Assembly (NCBI GenBank): GCA_964580675.1 | Contig: CAZOLI010000045.1 | Span: 1 to 19,135 of the forward strand | From: CAZOLI01 sp964580675 | GTDB lineage: Bacteria > Planctomycetota > MHYJ01 > CAYXQY01 | Direction of reading: 5' to 3' | DNA length: 19,135 nt | Part shown: positions 1-7,357 of the stretch, piece by piece | How positions within the stretch are numbered: the stretch's first letter is position 1 | Layout of the letters: each line of letters opens with the position of its first letter | Made by a program: the position numbers and the translations under genes | Notes under the pieces: generated by a model | Told to the model about the DNA's origin: nothing | Databases searched by the model: none | Seen by the model: the letters and a program-made list of their open reading frames with translations, nothing else

Positions 1-37
1 AAAAAAATCCGGGCCCCAGAGGGGATGGGGCCCGGAT
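1..37 (-). terminator. Intrinsic terminator of nrdJ
   Basis: A perfect 11-bp stem (7-17 pairing with 27-37, arms ATCCGGGCCCC / GGGGCCCGGAT) encloses a 9-nt loop. On the minus strand the stem is followed at once by seven T (the A run at 1-7). It lies about 50 bp past the nrdJ stop codon, the normal arrangement for a Rho-independent terminator. On the plus strand no T tract follows, so it should work in one direction only. Confidence 0.9.
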
Positions 38-83
38 GATAACGGCCTGTACGAACACCGTGCCTGGAGATGAAGGTGTGAAT

Positions 84-3000
84 TTAGGAACACCCAGTGG
101 TGGTTCCACAGTTTTCGCAGACGTAGCAGGTGCCGTTGTGGACCATAATGGCTCCACAGTTATTGCAGGGGGGTGAGTCGGATTGACTCTCGAACACCTG
201 CTCCTCCTGCTGGGCCACGCTGGCGTGTTCCGATGGTCGTTTAGGAGGTTTGCTTTTTCGGGCAGCTTCTTTTGCCCCTTCTGCTTTATTGTCCGACAGG
301 AACTTATCCCCGAGCCAGCGGAAAATGTAGTCCATGATCGACTTGGCGATGGGGATGTCCTGGTTGTTTGTCCAGCCGGACGGTTCAAACCGTGTGTGGG
401 CAAATTTCTTGACGAGAACCGAAAGCGGGACCCCGTACTGAAGGGCGATTGAAGTGGCCGTTGCCACCGTGTCCATCAGACCCGAAACCACCGAGCCTTC
501 CTTGGCCATGGTAATAAACACTTCACCGGGCGATCCGTCATCGTACATGCCGACGGTGAGGTACCCCTCGTGGCCACCGATGGAGAATTTGTGGGTGATG
601 GACTCCCGTTCGTCGGGCAACCGCTTCCGTACCGGTTTGTGATCGCCTCGTGTCTCAAGCTGTTCACGGGCTTTCTCAATTTCGTTTTCCAGCTCCTCGA
701 CCTGCTGACGGTAGTAATCAACCAGTTCGGCACTGGAGTCGATGTTGTCGGGTTCGGAATCCTTAATCTGAATGGATTCATCGTCAACCTCATCGTCTTC
801 GTCCGAGTCCGAACCGGTGGACATAACGGAGGAACCTTTGGAGTCGGCCCGGAAGACCGCGATGCATTTTACGCCTTTCTTCCAGGACTTGTAGTAAATG
901 TCCTCGATGTCCTCAACGTCGGCGTCACTCGGCAGGTTGACGGTTTTGGAGATGCCGCCACTCACGAAGCGCTGGGCACTGGCCATCATGTTTACGTGGC
1001 CCATCGGTTTAATGGCCCGCTCTCCGTCGCCGCAGGTGTTTGCACAGTCGAAGACACGAAGGTGTTCCTCCTTGAGGTGGGGAGCTCCTTCGATCTTGAA
1101 GGTTCCCGTAATGGTTTGGCTGGAGGATTCGATTTCCTCCTCCGTAAACCCGATTTCACTCAGGAAGTCAAAGGAGGAATCACTGTATGTTTCTTCAGGA
1201 ATGTCGAACCGCTCCATCACGTCTTCCCCGAGCATGTCGGGCGTGAAGACCTGTCTCAGGTTCATGGCCGTGTCAAGGTTGTCTTCGATTCGGTCCACTT
1301 CATCCCCGGTAAATCCTTCCTCGAGGAGCCGGGTCCGGTTGATCGGACAATCTGATTCAAACGTTGACGTTCCGGCCATGTATTCGAATATGTCGTCAAT
1401 CTGAGACTCCGTGTAGCCAAGGTTCCGGAGCGCGCTGGGAACCATCTGGTTTACCATCTTCAGGAACCCGCCACCGCTGCACCGTTTAAATTTCACGAGT
1501 GCGTACTCCGGCTCTATACCGGTGGTGTCACAATCCATGTAAAAGGAGATGGTACCGGTCGGTGCTATGACCGTGGCCTGGGCATTTCGGAACCCGCTTT
1601 GCTGGCCGCGCTCGTATGTTTTGTTCCAGATGTCACTCGCTTCATCAGCGATGTAACCCCAATCACGGCCGTCGTACTTATCGGATTCCTCGTACGTGGA
1701 ACTGTTCATTTCGTCGTCCAGTTCCTCCGCGAGGTGCCGGTGCTTGTCGATGACCTCGAGCATCGGCTCTTCGTTTTTCTCGTATATCGGGAACGTGCCG
1801 AAGACGTCGGCCAGTTCCGTGGACACGTTGTAGGCCTCGCCGGTCATCAGACCGGTGATCGCTCCAATCAGGTCGGTGCCTTTCTTGGAGTTGTACGGTA
1901 TGCCCAGTTTCATGAGCATGGCCCCAACGTCCGCGTAACCGAGACCGATCGTGCGGAAGTCGTGGCTTCCTTTCGCAATGGGTTCGGTCGGGTAACTGGC
2001 GTTGTCCACGATCAGTTCCTGAGCCGTGAAAATAATCCGGACCGCTTTCTTGAACTTCTCCACGTCGAACCGATCGTTTTCGTCCAGGTACTGCGTGAGA
2101 CGCAAGGAAGCAAGGTTACAGGCCGTGTTGTCGAGAAAGATGTATTCACTGCACGGGTTTGTGCTGTTGATCCGGCCTGAGTTTTTGCAGGTGTGCCATT
2201 CGTTGATGATGTCGTCGAACTGCACACCCGGTTCGGCGTTGTCCCAGGCGCTTTCCGCGATCTGCTGCATTAACTCTTCCGCTTCGTACTTCTCGCACCG
2301 ATCGCCCGTCGTCACTTCCTTGGTCCAGAAGGAGTCTCCGTTTTCGTATGCTTCCATAAACTCCTCGTTCAGGCGAACGGACTGGTTGGAGTTCTGGAAC
2401 CGGACCGTGTCCTGATACACGAGTCCGTCCATTTCGTCCGAGTACCCGTGCTGTTCCACCAGAATTCGGGCGATGTCCTCCTGTTTCTTCTTGGCCCAGA
2501 TGAAATCCTCAATGTCCGGGTGTTCAATGTTGAGGATGTCCATCTTCGCGCTTCGACGGGTCCGGCCGCCGGAACGGATGCTACCGGCCACCGAATCGTA
2601 GATGCGCATGAAGCTCAGCGGCCCCGAGGCAACGCCGCCGCCGGAGACCGGCTCCTTGCTCGATCGAATCGAGGAGAAGTTCGTCCCCGTTCCACTTCCG
2701 TATTTGAACAACCGGCCTTCCTCCACGGCGTGGTTCAAAATGGACTCCATGTCGTCCTCGACGTCGAGGATGAAGCAGGCCGAGCACTGCGGATATTTAT
2801 ACGGCCCTTCCTCGTCCTTGACTTCGACGACCTCCTGTTCTTCCTTGTCCCAGCGGAACGCTTTCATTTCCCCCTGGGTGATGTTGTTGTAGTGCCAGTG
2901 ACCGCAGTTAAACCACACGGGGCTGTTAAAGGCGGCGTGCTGATTGATCAGGAGCCAGATTAATTCTTCCTCGTAAATCTGAGCGTCTTCCTCCGTGGCG

Positions 3001-3392
3001 AAGAGCCCGTCTTTCTCGCCCCAGTGACGCATTGTTTTCGCCACCCGGTTCACCAGTTCACGCATCGAGGATTCGCGCTCCTCCGGTTTGTCCGGGTCGC
3101 CGTAGAAATACTTGCTCGCAACGATCCGAACCGCCCGATCGGACCAGAAATCAGGATGTTCGACGTCTTCCTGCTCAAAAACCACCTCTCCTTTATCGTT
3201 GGTGATGTTGACGTCGCTTTTGACCCAGTTGATCTCGTCGTACGGATGGGTGTCTTCGGAGGTGAAGTACCGGTCAAAGGACATCCCTTCCACGTCCTCA
3301 GCGGTGCTATCCTGTACAGACCGCGTCGAGATTGATTCCTTGGTCCCCGTACCCTGTTCCGAGGCCGTCGTCGTTACATTATTATCAGTCAT
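84..3392 (-). CDS. nrdJ: Adenosylcobalamin-dependent (class II) ribonucleoside-diphosphate reductase
   Basis: Reduces ribonucleotides to deoxyribonucleotides with a thiyl radical generated from coenzyme B12; cytoplasmic, oxygen-independent dNTP supply. The 1102 residues carry an N-terminal RNR domain with NQHAAFNSPVWFNCG near 150, a first redox cysteine region QCSACF (C203/C206), a glycine-rich LFKYGSGTGTNFSS stretch near 228, and the finger-loop signature NPCSEY (412-417). There C414 is the expected thiyl-radical cysteine, E416 the general base, and C425 (TACNLASL) the second redox cysteine, 11 residues on as in class II enzymes. Residues near 612 hold ATVIAPTGTISF. A TSCPD domain occupies roughly 925-1045, and the C-terminus ends in a cysteine-rich tail (CNNCG, CYVCENCG, final CS) that probably relays electrons from thioredoxin. 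The start is ATG with AGAGGGA upstream. The gene stands alone with its own promoter and terminator. No radical-generating partner is needed for this class. Confidence 0.96.
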   Translation of the reverse strand: MTDNNVTTTASEQGTGTKESISTRSVQDSTAEDVEGMSFDRYFTSEDTHPYDEINWVKSDVNITNDKGEVVFEQEDVEHPDFWSDRAVRIVASKYFYGDPDKPEERESSMRELVNRVAKTMRHWGEKDGLFATEEDAQIYEEELIWLLINQHAAFNSPVWFNCGHWHYNNITQGEMKAFRWDKEEQEVVEVKDEEGPYKYPQCSACFILDVEDDMESILNHAVEEGRLFKYGSGTGTNFSSIRSSKEPVSGGGVASGPLSFMRIYDSVAGSIRSGGRTRRSAKMDILNIEHPDIEDFIWAKKKQEDIARILVEQHGYSDEMDGLVYQDTVRFQNSNQSVRLNEEFMEAYENGDSFWTKEVTTGDRCEKYEAEELMQQIAESAWDNAEPGVQFDDIINEWHTCKNSGRINSTNPCSEYIFLDNTACNLASLRLTQYLDENDRFDVEKFKKAVRIIFTAQELIVDNASYPTEPIAKGSHDFRTIGLGYADVGAMLMKLGIPYNSKKGTDLIGAITGLMTGEAYNVSTELADVFGTFPIYEKNEEPMLEVIDKHRHLAEELDDEMNSSTYEESDKYDGRDWGYIADEASDIWNKTYERGQQSGFRNAQATVIAPTGTISFYMDCDTTGIEPEYALVKFKRCSGGGFLKMVNQMVPSALRNLGYTESQIDDIFEYMAGTSTFESDCPINRTRLLEEGFTGDEVDRIEDNLDTAMNLRQVFTPDMLGEDVMERFDIPEETYSDSSFDFLSEIGFTEEEIESSSQTITGTFKIEGAPHLKEEHLRVFDCANTCGDGERAIKPMGHVNMMASAQRFVSGGISKTVNLPSDADVEDIEDIYYKSWKKGVKCIAVFRADSKGSSVMSTGSDSDEDDEVDDESIQIKDSEPDNIDSSAELVDYYRQQVEELENEIEKAREQLETRGDHKPVRKRLPDERESITHKFSIGGHEGYLTVGMYDDGSPGEVFITMAKEGSVVSGLMDTVATATSIALQYGVPLSVLVKKFAHTRFEPSGWTNNQDIPIAKSIMDYIFRWLGDKFLSDNKAEGAKEAARKSKPPKRPSEHASVAQQEEQVFESQSDSPPCNNCGAIMVHNGTCYVCENCGTTTGCS

Positions 3393-3482
3393 GATTCCCT
3401 CTGATAGTAAAAATCATTCCAGTTGACACGATGATTGACGAAATGCTCCGTTTCCCCTCTAAATAAAACGAAATTTGAGGGA

Positions 3483-3519
3483 ACCACCTAATTTTTTATT
3501 GTACCAAAAATTAGATGGT
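3483..3519 (-). promoter_or_regulatory. AT-rich inverted repeat in the nrdJ leader (hairpin 2)
   Basis: Arms ACCACCTAATTTTT (3483-3496) and AAAAATTAGATGGT (3506-3519) are complementary over 13 of 14 positions around a 9-nt spacer. The repeat lies between the predicted nrdJ promoter and its start codon, so it would be transcribed as a long hairpin about 90 nt upstream of the ATG. It could be a transcript hairpin or a protein-binding site. Confidence 0.55.
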
Positions 3520-3521
3520 GA

Positions 3522-3551
3522 ATCACGAAAAAACCACCAAGATTTCGTGAT
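3522..3551 (-). promoter_or_regulatory. 9-bp perfect inverted repeat near the nrdJ promoter (hairpin 1)
   Basis: ATCACGAAA (3522-3530) and TTTCGTGAT (3543-3551) form a perfect inverted repeat with a 12-nt spacer, giving half-site centres about 21 bp apart (two helical turns). It lies just downstream of the predicted nrdJ -10 element. It suits either a dimeric regulator's operator or the first hairpin of the leader RNA. Confidence 0.5.
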
Positions 3552-3559
3552 CGTTTGTT

Positions 3560-3588
3560 ACCCTACACAATATATTCGGGCATGTCAA
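3560..3588 (-). promoter_or_regulatory. nrdJ promoter with an NrdR-like box between -35 and -10
   Basis: On the minus strand TTGACA (3583-3588, perfect -35) is followed after exactly 17 bp by TAGGGT (3560-3565, weak -10). The spacer and the first base of the -10 form a 16-bp element (3565-3580) reading CCCGAATATATTGTGT. It matches 13 of 16 positions of the published NrdR-box consensus ACACWATATATWGTGT, including the whole AT core and the GTGT half. NrdR is the ATP/dATP-sensing repressor of ribonucleotide reductase genes. Position between the core promoter elements is what a repressor site should show. A convincing second box one or three helical turns away was not found. Confidence 0.6.
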
Positions 3589-3815
3589 ATAGATTTCTTG
3601 AATTCATTGAATTATTTTATGGTGTTGAATCAGGGGAATTCCCAATTTTCTCCGCGGCTTTCTGGAAAATTTTTGCCCGCAGAGGGGGTCCGGCGGCGGT
3701 TCCAAATCGATTGGAGTTCATTGACCCCCCGGGGATAACCCGTTCTGTTTGTCCTCGTTTCCCCCCGGAGACCTTGATTTTTCACCCCTTCAGCAGCTAC
3801 GCTGGTACTGTTGGC

Positions 3816-3844
3816 TTGGTGGTTGGGGGACGGACGCGTACATT
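3816..3844 (+). promoter_or_regulatory. Possible promoter of the Snf7-like / MIT-AAA operon
   Basis: TTGGTG (3816-3821) and TACATT (3839-3844) are separated by 17 bp, followed by an AT-rich TTATAA. It lies about 50 bp upstream of the ATG. The match is only moderate (3/6 and 4/6), so this is a suggestion based on position and spacing. Confidence 0.3.
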
Positions 3845-3892
3845 AATTTATAACCGGATCGCACCGCTTCTTTTTTCCTGAGGTGATCGTCC

Positions 3893-4492
3893 ATGGGCTT
3901 TTTCAAGTCGGAGGAGGAAAAACGTATCGAGCGGAACCTGGAGGTCAAGAAGGGCATTAACGCCATCAAACGCAACATCAAGGAACTGGAAAAAAACAAG
4001 AAAAAATACATCGAAAAGGCAAAGCGAGCCAAGGCGATCGGCGACGAAGATCAGTATGAATTCCTCAAAAAGGCGCTGAAGAAAACAGCGGCCCAGAAAA
4101 AACTCCGGGAGCGACAGTTGCTGAGCATCGAAACCGCCCTTCAGATCAAGAACCAGGCGGAGTCGGACGCGGAGTTCGCCAAAGCCATGCAGGCCGTTTC
4201 CGAATCAATCTCCGAAGTGTACGGGGCAACGGACATGGCCGAAACGCAAAAACAGTTTCAGAAAGCGATGGCGCAGGCCGAAAACCTTCAGGAACGAATG
4301 GAGTTCTTCCTCGATTCAACCCGGGACGACGTGTTTGCGAGTGACCTCGACGTGGACGACGAAGTGGTCTCCGACGATGAAGTGGAAAAAATGATCTCGG
4401 ACGAGCTCGAACACGAAGAATCCCGTGAACTGGATGACGAGATCGAGGAGGACCTCAAGGAAATTGAGGCCGAACTGGAAAAGGGCCAGTAA
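3893..4492 (+). CDS. Snf7 / ESCRT-III-like protein
   Basis: A 199-residue protein expected to polymerise on membranes. The N-terminus MGFFKS is short and hydrophobic, as in the membrane-inserting ends of ESCRT-III subunits. Residues about 6-50 form a long Lys/Arg-rich helix; 53-105 a second long helix with a Snf7-like pattern (AKAIGDEDQYEFLKKALKK, then LLSIETALQIKNQ); 112-142 further helices (METQ-like region, QERMEFFLDS). From about 143 the sequence becomes very acidic, with a short helix VEKMISDEL (164-172) and a terminal amphipathic helix DLKEIEAELEK (187-197) placed like a MIT-interacting motif. This basic-N / acidic-C layout and length fit CHMP/Snf7 proteins. PspA/Vipp1, the usual bacterial relatives, lack the acidic tail. 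The ribosome binding site GAGGTGA lies 6 bp before the ATG. It is followed 49 bp on by an MIT-AAA ATPase, which strengthens the assignment. The alternative is an unrelated coiled-coil protein. Confidence 0.75.
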   Translation: MGFFKSEEEKRIERNLEVKKGINAIKRNIKELEKNKKKYIEKAKRAKAIGDEDQYEFLKKALKKTAAQKKLRERQLLSIETALQIKNQAESDAEFAKAMQAVSESISEVYGATDMAETQKQFQKAMAQAENLQERMEFFLDSTRDDVFASDLDVDDEVVSDDEVEKMISDELEHEESRELDDEIEEDLKEIEAELEKGQ

Positions 4493-4541
4493 CAAATAGC
4501 ACGAACATCTCTTATCCCATCCCCTTTCGAATTCGATACAC

Positions 4542-5672
4542 ATGGCCACCCCCGGTTTTCTGTACGAAAACTTCAAGGACCATAAAGAGAAGGGACTGCG
4601 GTATCTGGACACAAACAACTACCGGTCCGCCCATTATCATCTGCTGAAAGGGGCGGAGTACCTCCTGAAGCTGGCAAAGGAGACCGAGGAGGAAGACCTC
4701 CGGGACATTCGCAAGCAGAACGCGCGAAAATTGATGGATCTTGCCAGAGACATCAACCTGGACGAAGAGGATGAAACGAACGAACCCGCCCGGAAGGCAG
4801 AGGCGGCGGAGGGCGAAACCCCCTCGGACTGGATCGTCACGGAAAAACCATCGGTCGACTTCTCGGACGTGGCCGGGTTGCAGGAGGTGAAGGAACAGAT
4901 CCGGGTCAAAATGATTTATCCGTTCACGCATCCGGAGAAGGCCGACCGGTACCGAATTCAGAAAGGAGGTGGATTGCTCCTGTACGGCCCGCCCGGTACG
5001 GGAAAAACCCTGATGGCCCGGGCCATTGCCGGGGAACTGGACGCAACATTTTTTTCCATCACCCCCAGCCGGGTGCTCAGCAAGTACGTGGGGGAGGCCG
5101 AACAGAACATTGAGGACCTGTTTGACGAGGCACGGGAAGTTGAGAAAAGCGTGATTTTCCTCGACGAGATTGAGTCGCTACTGCCGAAGAGGCGTGATTC
5201 CCAGTCCCCGGTCATGCAGCGTGTTGTTCCCCAGATCCTGGCGGAACTGGACGGGTTCGAGGGTTTTGATCCGGACCGTGGTGCTCTGTTCATTGGTGCA
5301 ACAAACGAACCCTGGTCCCTCGATTACGCGTCCATGCGACCGGGCCGATTCGACGAGAAAATGTACGTGCCCCTGCCGGGCCCGTCCGCGCGCGCCGACA
5401 TTTTATCCATGAACCTGGAAGGCGTTCCGGTTTCGGACGATGTGGCCCTGGATGAACTCGCAACCCGCCTGGAAGGGTTCTCCGGGGCGGACATCGTACA
5501 CCTCTGCCGGAAGGTTTGTGAGGAAAGCTTTCGAACGGCGGTGGAGGAGGATCGATCGGAAACCATTAACCAGGAGGATTTCGAGCAGGCACTGGAGGAT
5601 GTGCAACCATCGGTCTCCGATGACAACCTGGCGAAGTTCGAGCAGTTCCGTGAGGATTTGAATCAGGAGTAG
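4542..5672 (+). CDS. MIT-domain AAA ATPase, Vps4/katanin-like
   Basis: A 376-residue AAA ATPase likely to disassemble the polymer made by the preceding gene. Residues 1-75 form a three-helix MIT-like domain (NNYRSAHYHLLKGAEYLLKL, then a third helix DIRKQNARKLMDLARDI). An acidic linker (74-98) leads to the AAA module: DFSDVAGLQEVKEQI, Walker A GPPGTGKT (149-156), aromatic pore loop SKYVGEAE (180-187, Tyr182 where Vps4 has Trp), Walker B VIFLDEIE (204-211), sensor-1 ATNEP (N255), arginine fingers in MRPGRFDEKMYVPLP (R266, R269), and GFSGADI in the small domain. The C-terminus (QPSVSDDNLAKFEQFREDL) resembles the last helix of Vps4/p97. The Vps4 beta-domain insert appears absent. No clear Shine-Dalgarno precedes the ATG, so translation may couple to the upstream gene. 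An FtsH or proteasomal ATPase is unlikely: no protease domain, no membrane segment, no OB domain. Confidence 0.85.
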   Translation: MATPGFLYENFKDHKEKGLRYLDTNNYRSAHYHLLKGAEYLLKLAKETEEEDLRDIRKQNARKLMDLARDINLDEEDETNEPARKAEAAEGETPSDWIVTEKPSVDFSDVAGLQEVKEQIRVKMIYPFTHPEKADRYRIQKGGGLLLYGPPGTGKTLMARAIAGELDATFFSITPSRVLSKYVGEAEQNIEDLFDEAREVEKSVIFLDEIESLLPKRRDSQSPVMQRVVPQILAELDGFEGFDPDRGALFIGATNEPWSLDYASMRPGRFDEKMYVPLPGPSARADILSMNLEGVPVSDDVALDELATRLEGFSGADIVHLCRKVCEESFRTAVEEDRSETINQEDFEQALEDVQPSVSDDNLAKFEQFREDLNQE

Positions 5673-5717
5673 CAACATTTCCATTCAACCGCGAAAAATA
5701 AGGAGAAGATTTTTCAG

Positions 5718-6584
5718 ATGAGCAAGAAACGAGATTTTTACAAGATGCAGGGAACGGGCAACGATTTTGTGATGGTCGACGACCGGGGGGACACGTTTCC
5801 CACCGGTGTGGATCACCTCCGGAACATCTGTGACCGGCGGCGGGGCATCGGAGGGGACGGGGTCATTCTCCTGAAGGAAGGGGAGGAGGAGCCCTTCCGC
5901 ATGGAAATGTATAATCCCGATGGCTCGAGGGCGGAGATGTGCGGAAACGGCATCCGGTGCCTCGCCCGGCTGATTAACGATCTGGGAGGGGTGGATCGTC
6001 GATCGTTTTCAATCGAAACGGACGCCGGGGTGAAGAACGTCACGTTAACGGATCATTCGGACGATGCCGGTGCTCCGTGGGTCCGGGTGGACATGGGGGT
6101 TCCCGGCACGGATCGATCCGACGTGCCCATGAACGGTCCGGAAGGACAGGTCATCGAGGAAGAACTGGAAGCCGCGGGCCGGTCCTTCACCATCACGGCC
6201 GTCTCCATGGGCAATCCGCACTGTGTGATCTTCGTGGACGACGCCTCCTCCGTACCCCTGGAGGAATGGGGATCCGAAATTGAATACCACGATGCGTTTC
6301 CGGAACGCACCAACGTGGAATTTGTGGAGGTTCTGGAACCGAACAAACTTCGACAGCGAACGTGGGAGCGGGGAGCCGGGGAGACCGAAGCCTGCGGAAC
6401 AGGGGCCTGCGGGGTGACCGTGGCATCCATTCTCACGGGCCGGGCCGAGTCCCCGATGTCCATACACCTTGATGGCGGCACGTTAAAAACCGAGTGGGAG
6501 GGGGAGGGTCGTTCCGTTTTTATGGAAGGCCCCGCCGAGTACTGTTTTGAAGGTACCTGGACCCTTCCCGAAGATATTCAGTAA
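5718..6584 (+). CDS. dapF: Diaminopimelate epimerase
   Basis: Converts LL- to meso-diaminopimelate for lysine and peptidoglycan synthesis; cytoplasmic, cofactor-free. The 288 residues show the two-domain DapF pattern: N-terminal KMQGTGNDFVMVD, GIGGDGVILL, then MYNPDGSRAEMCGNGIRC with catalytic Cys75; the second half has SMGNPHCVIFVDD, PERTNVEFVEV, and GAGETEACGTGAC with the partner catalytic Cys226. Both active cysteines and the substrate-binding GNPH and ERT motifs are present, so it should be active. AAGGAGA lies about 11 bp before the ATG. It follows the AAA ATPase gene by 45 bp and precedes trmD by 5 bp, so all four genes are probably co-transcribed. Presence implies meso-DAP-type peptidoglycan or at least DAP-route lysine synthesis. 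Confidence 0.96.
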   Translation: MSKKRDFYKMQGTGNDFVMVDDRGDTFPTGVDHLRNICDRRRGIGGDGVILLKEGEEEPFRMEMYNPDGSRAEMCGNGIRCLARLINDLGGVDRRSFSIETDAGVKNVTLTDHSDDAGAPWVRVDMGVPGTDRSDVPMNGPEGQVIEEELEAAGRSFTITAVSMGNPHCVIFVDDASSVPLEEWGSEIEYHDAFPERTNVEFVEVLEPNKLRQRTWERGAGETEACGTGACGVTVASILTGRAESPMSIHLDGGTLKTEWEGEGRSVFMEGPAEYCFEGTWTLPEDIQ

Positions 6585-6589
6585 CCGCC

Positions 6590-7306
6590 ATGCGGTTTGA
6601 TATACTGACCATTTTTCCCGAGATGTTCGAGCAGGTGTTTGAGGCTTCCCTGCTCGGGAAAGCCCGGGAAAAAGGCCTCCTGGAGGTGAACGTCCACGAT
6701 ATGCGCCAGTGGGGTGTCGGTCCACACGACAGCGTCGACGATCGACCCTATGGTGGGGGGCCCGGAATGGTCATCAAACCCGAACCCGTGATCAACGGCG
6801 TGGAGGAAATCACGGAGGATCGGCAGGAAAAGCCGGAGTTGATTCTTCTCTCGCCCCGTGGAAAGCAGCTGCAACAGAAAATGGTGCACGAGTACGCAAA
6901 CCAGGAACAGGACGTCCTGCTGATCTGTGGTCACTACGAAGGGTTTGACGAGCGCATTCGTGATCTTCTGGAACCCCGGGAGATTTCTATCGGGGACTAC
7001 GTTCTTTCGGGCGGCGAAATTCCCGCCATGGTGGTTGTGGACGCCGTATCCCGGCTGGTCCCCGGTGTGGTGGGGGATCCCGAGTCCGTCCAGCAGGAAA
7101 GTTTTACGCGCCCTCGACTGGATTACCCGCAGTATACCCGTCCGGAGCAGTTCCGTGGTCTGGAGGTTCCGGACGTGCTTCTGTCGGGCCACCATCAGAA
7201 AATAGAGGAGTGGCGCCGGAAGAAAGCGCGGGAGATCACGTTGAACCGCCGCCCCGACCTGCTTGAGGATTCGGGGGACGAGGAATCGGAGGAGAACCGG
7301 CGCTGA
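6590..7306 (+). CDS. trmD: tRNA (guanine-N1-)-methyltransferase (m1G37)
   Basis: Methylates G37 of tRNAs with S-adenosylmethionine, preventing +1 frameshifting; essential in most bacteria. The 238 residues start with MRFDILTIFPEMFE and contain RPYGGGPGMVIKPEP, LLSPRGKQLQQ, LICGHYEGFDERI and EISIGDYVLSGGEIPAMVVVDA, the knotted SAM site of the SPOUT fold. They also carry HHQKIEEWRRKKA in the C-terminal tRNA-binding domain. A short acidic tail (EDSGDEESEENRR) ends the protein. The ATG follows the dapF stop by 5 bp with no strong ribosome binding site, indicating translational coupling. In many bacteria trmD sits in rpsP-rimM-trmD-rplS; here dapF precedes it and a gene of opposite orientation separates it from rplS. 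Confidence 0.96.
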   Translation: MRFDILTIFPEMFEQVFEASLLGKAREKGLLEVNVHDMRQWGVGPHDSVDDRPYGGGPGMVIKPEPVINGVEEITEDRQEKPELILLSPRGKQLQQKMVHEYANQEQDVLLICGHYEGFDERIRDLLEPREISIGDYVLSGGEIPAMVVVDAVSRLVPGVVGDPESVQQESFTRPRLDYPQYTRPEQFRGLEVPDVLLSGHHQKIEEWRRKKAREITLNRRPDLLEDSGDEESEENRR

Positions 7307-7357
7307 CGTGTAACCGGGGGGGCTTCACCGGGGCACACCATCGCCGGCGAATCCGTA

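Larger units (their letters stand above)
3393..3892. other. 500-bp divergent intergenic region between nrdJ and the Snf7-like gene
   Basis: This holds the nrdJ promoter/leader elements listed separately on the left half and the presumed promoter of the Snf7-like operon on the right. It also contains a perfect 10-bp palindrome GGGAATTCCC at 3634-3643. Short open frames run through it but have no ribosome binding site or recognisable protein character. No B12-riboswitch box was recognised by eye. Confidence 0.6.

Noticed and set aside
3475..3881. Two plus-strand open frames in the nrdJ/Snf7 intergenic region
   Set aside because: They lack ribosome binding sites, have mixed low-plausibility composition and overlap the promoter elements.
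3393..3892. Cobalamin riboswitch upstream of the B12-dependent reductase
   Set aside because: I looked for a B12 box (GCCACTG-type or AGNCAGGANACCTGCC-like) on the nrdJ leader strand and saw none; only the inverted repeats are present. An Infernal search would settle it.
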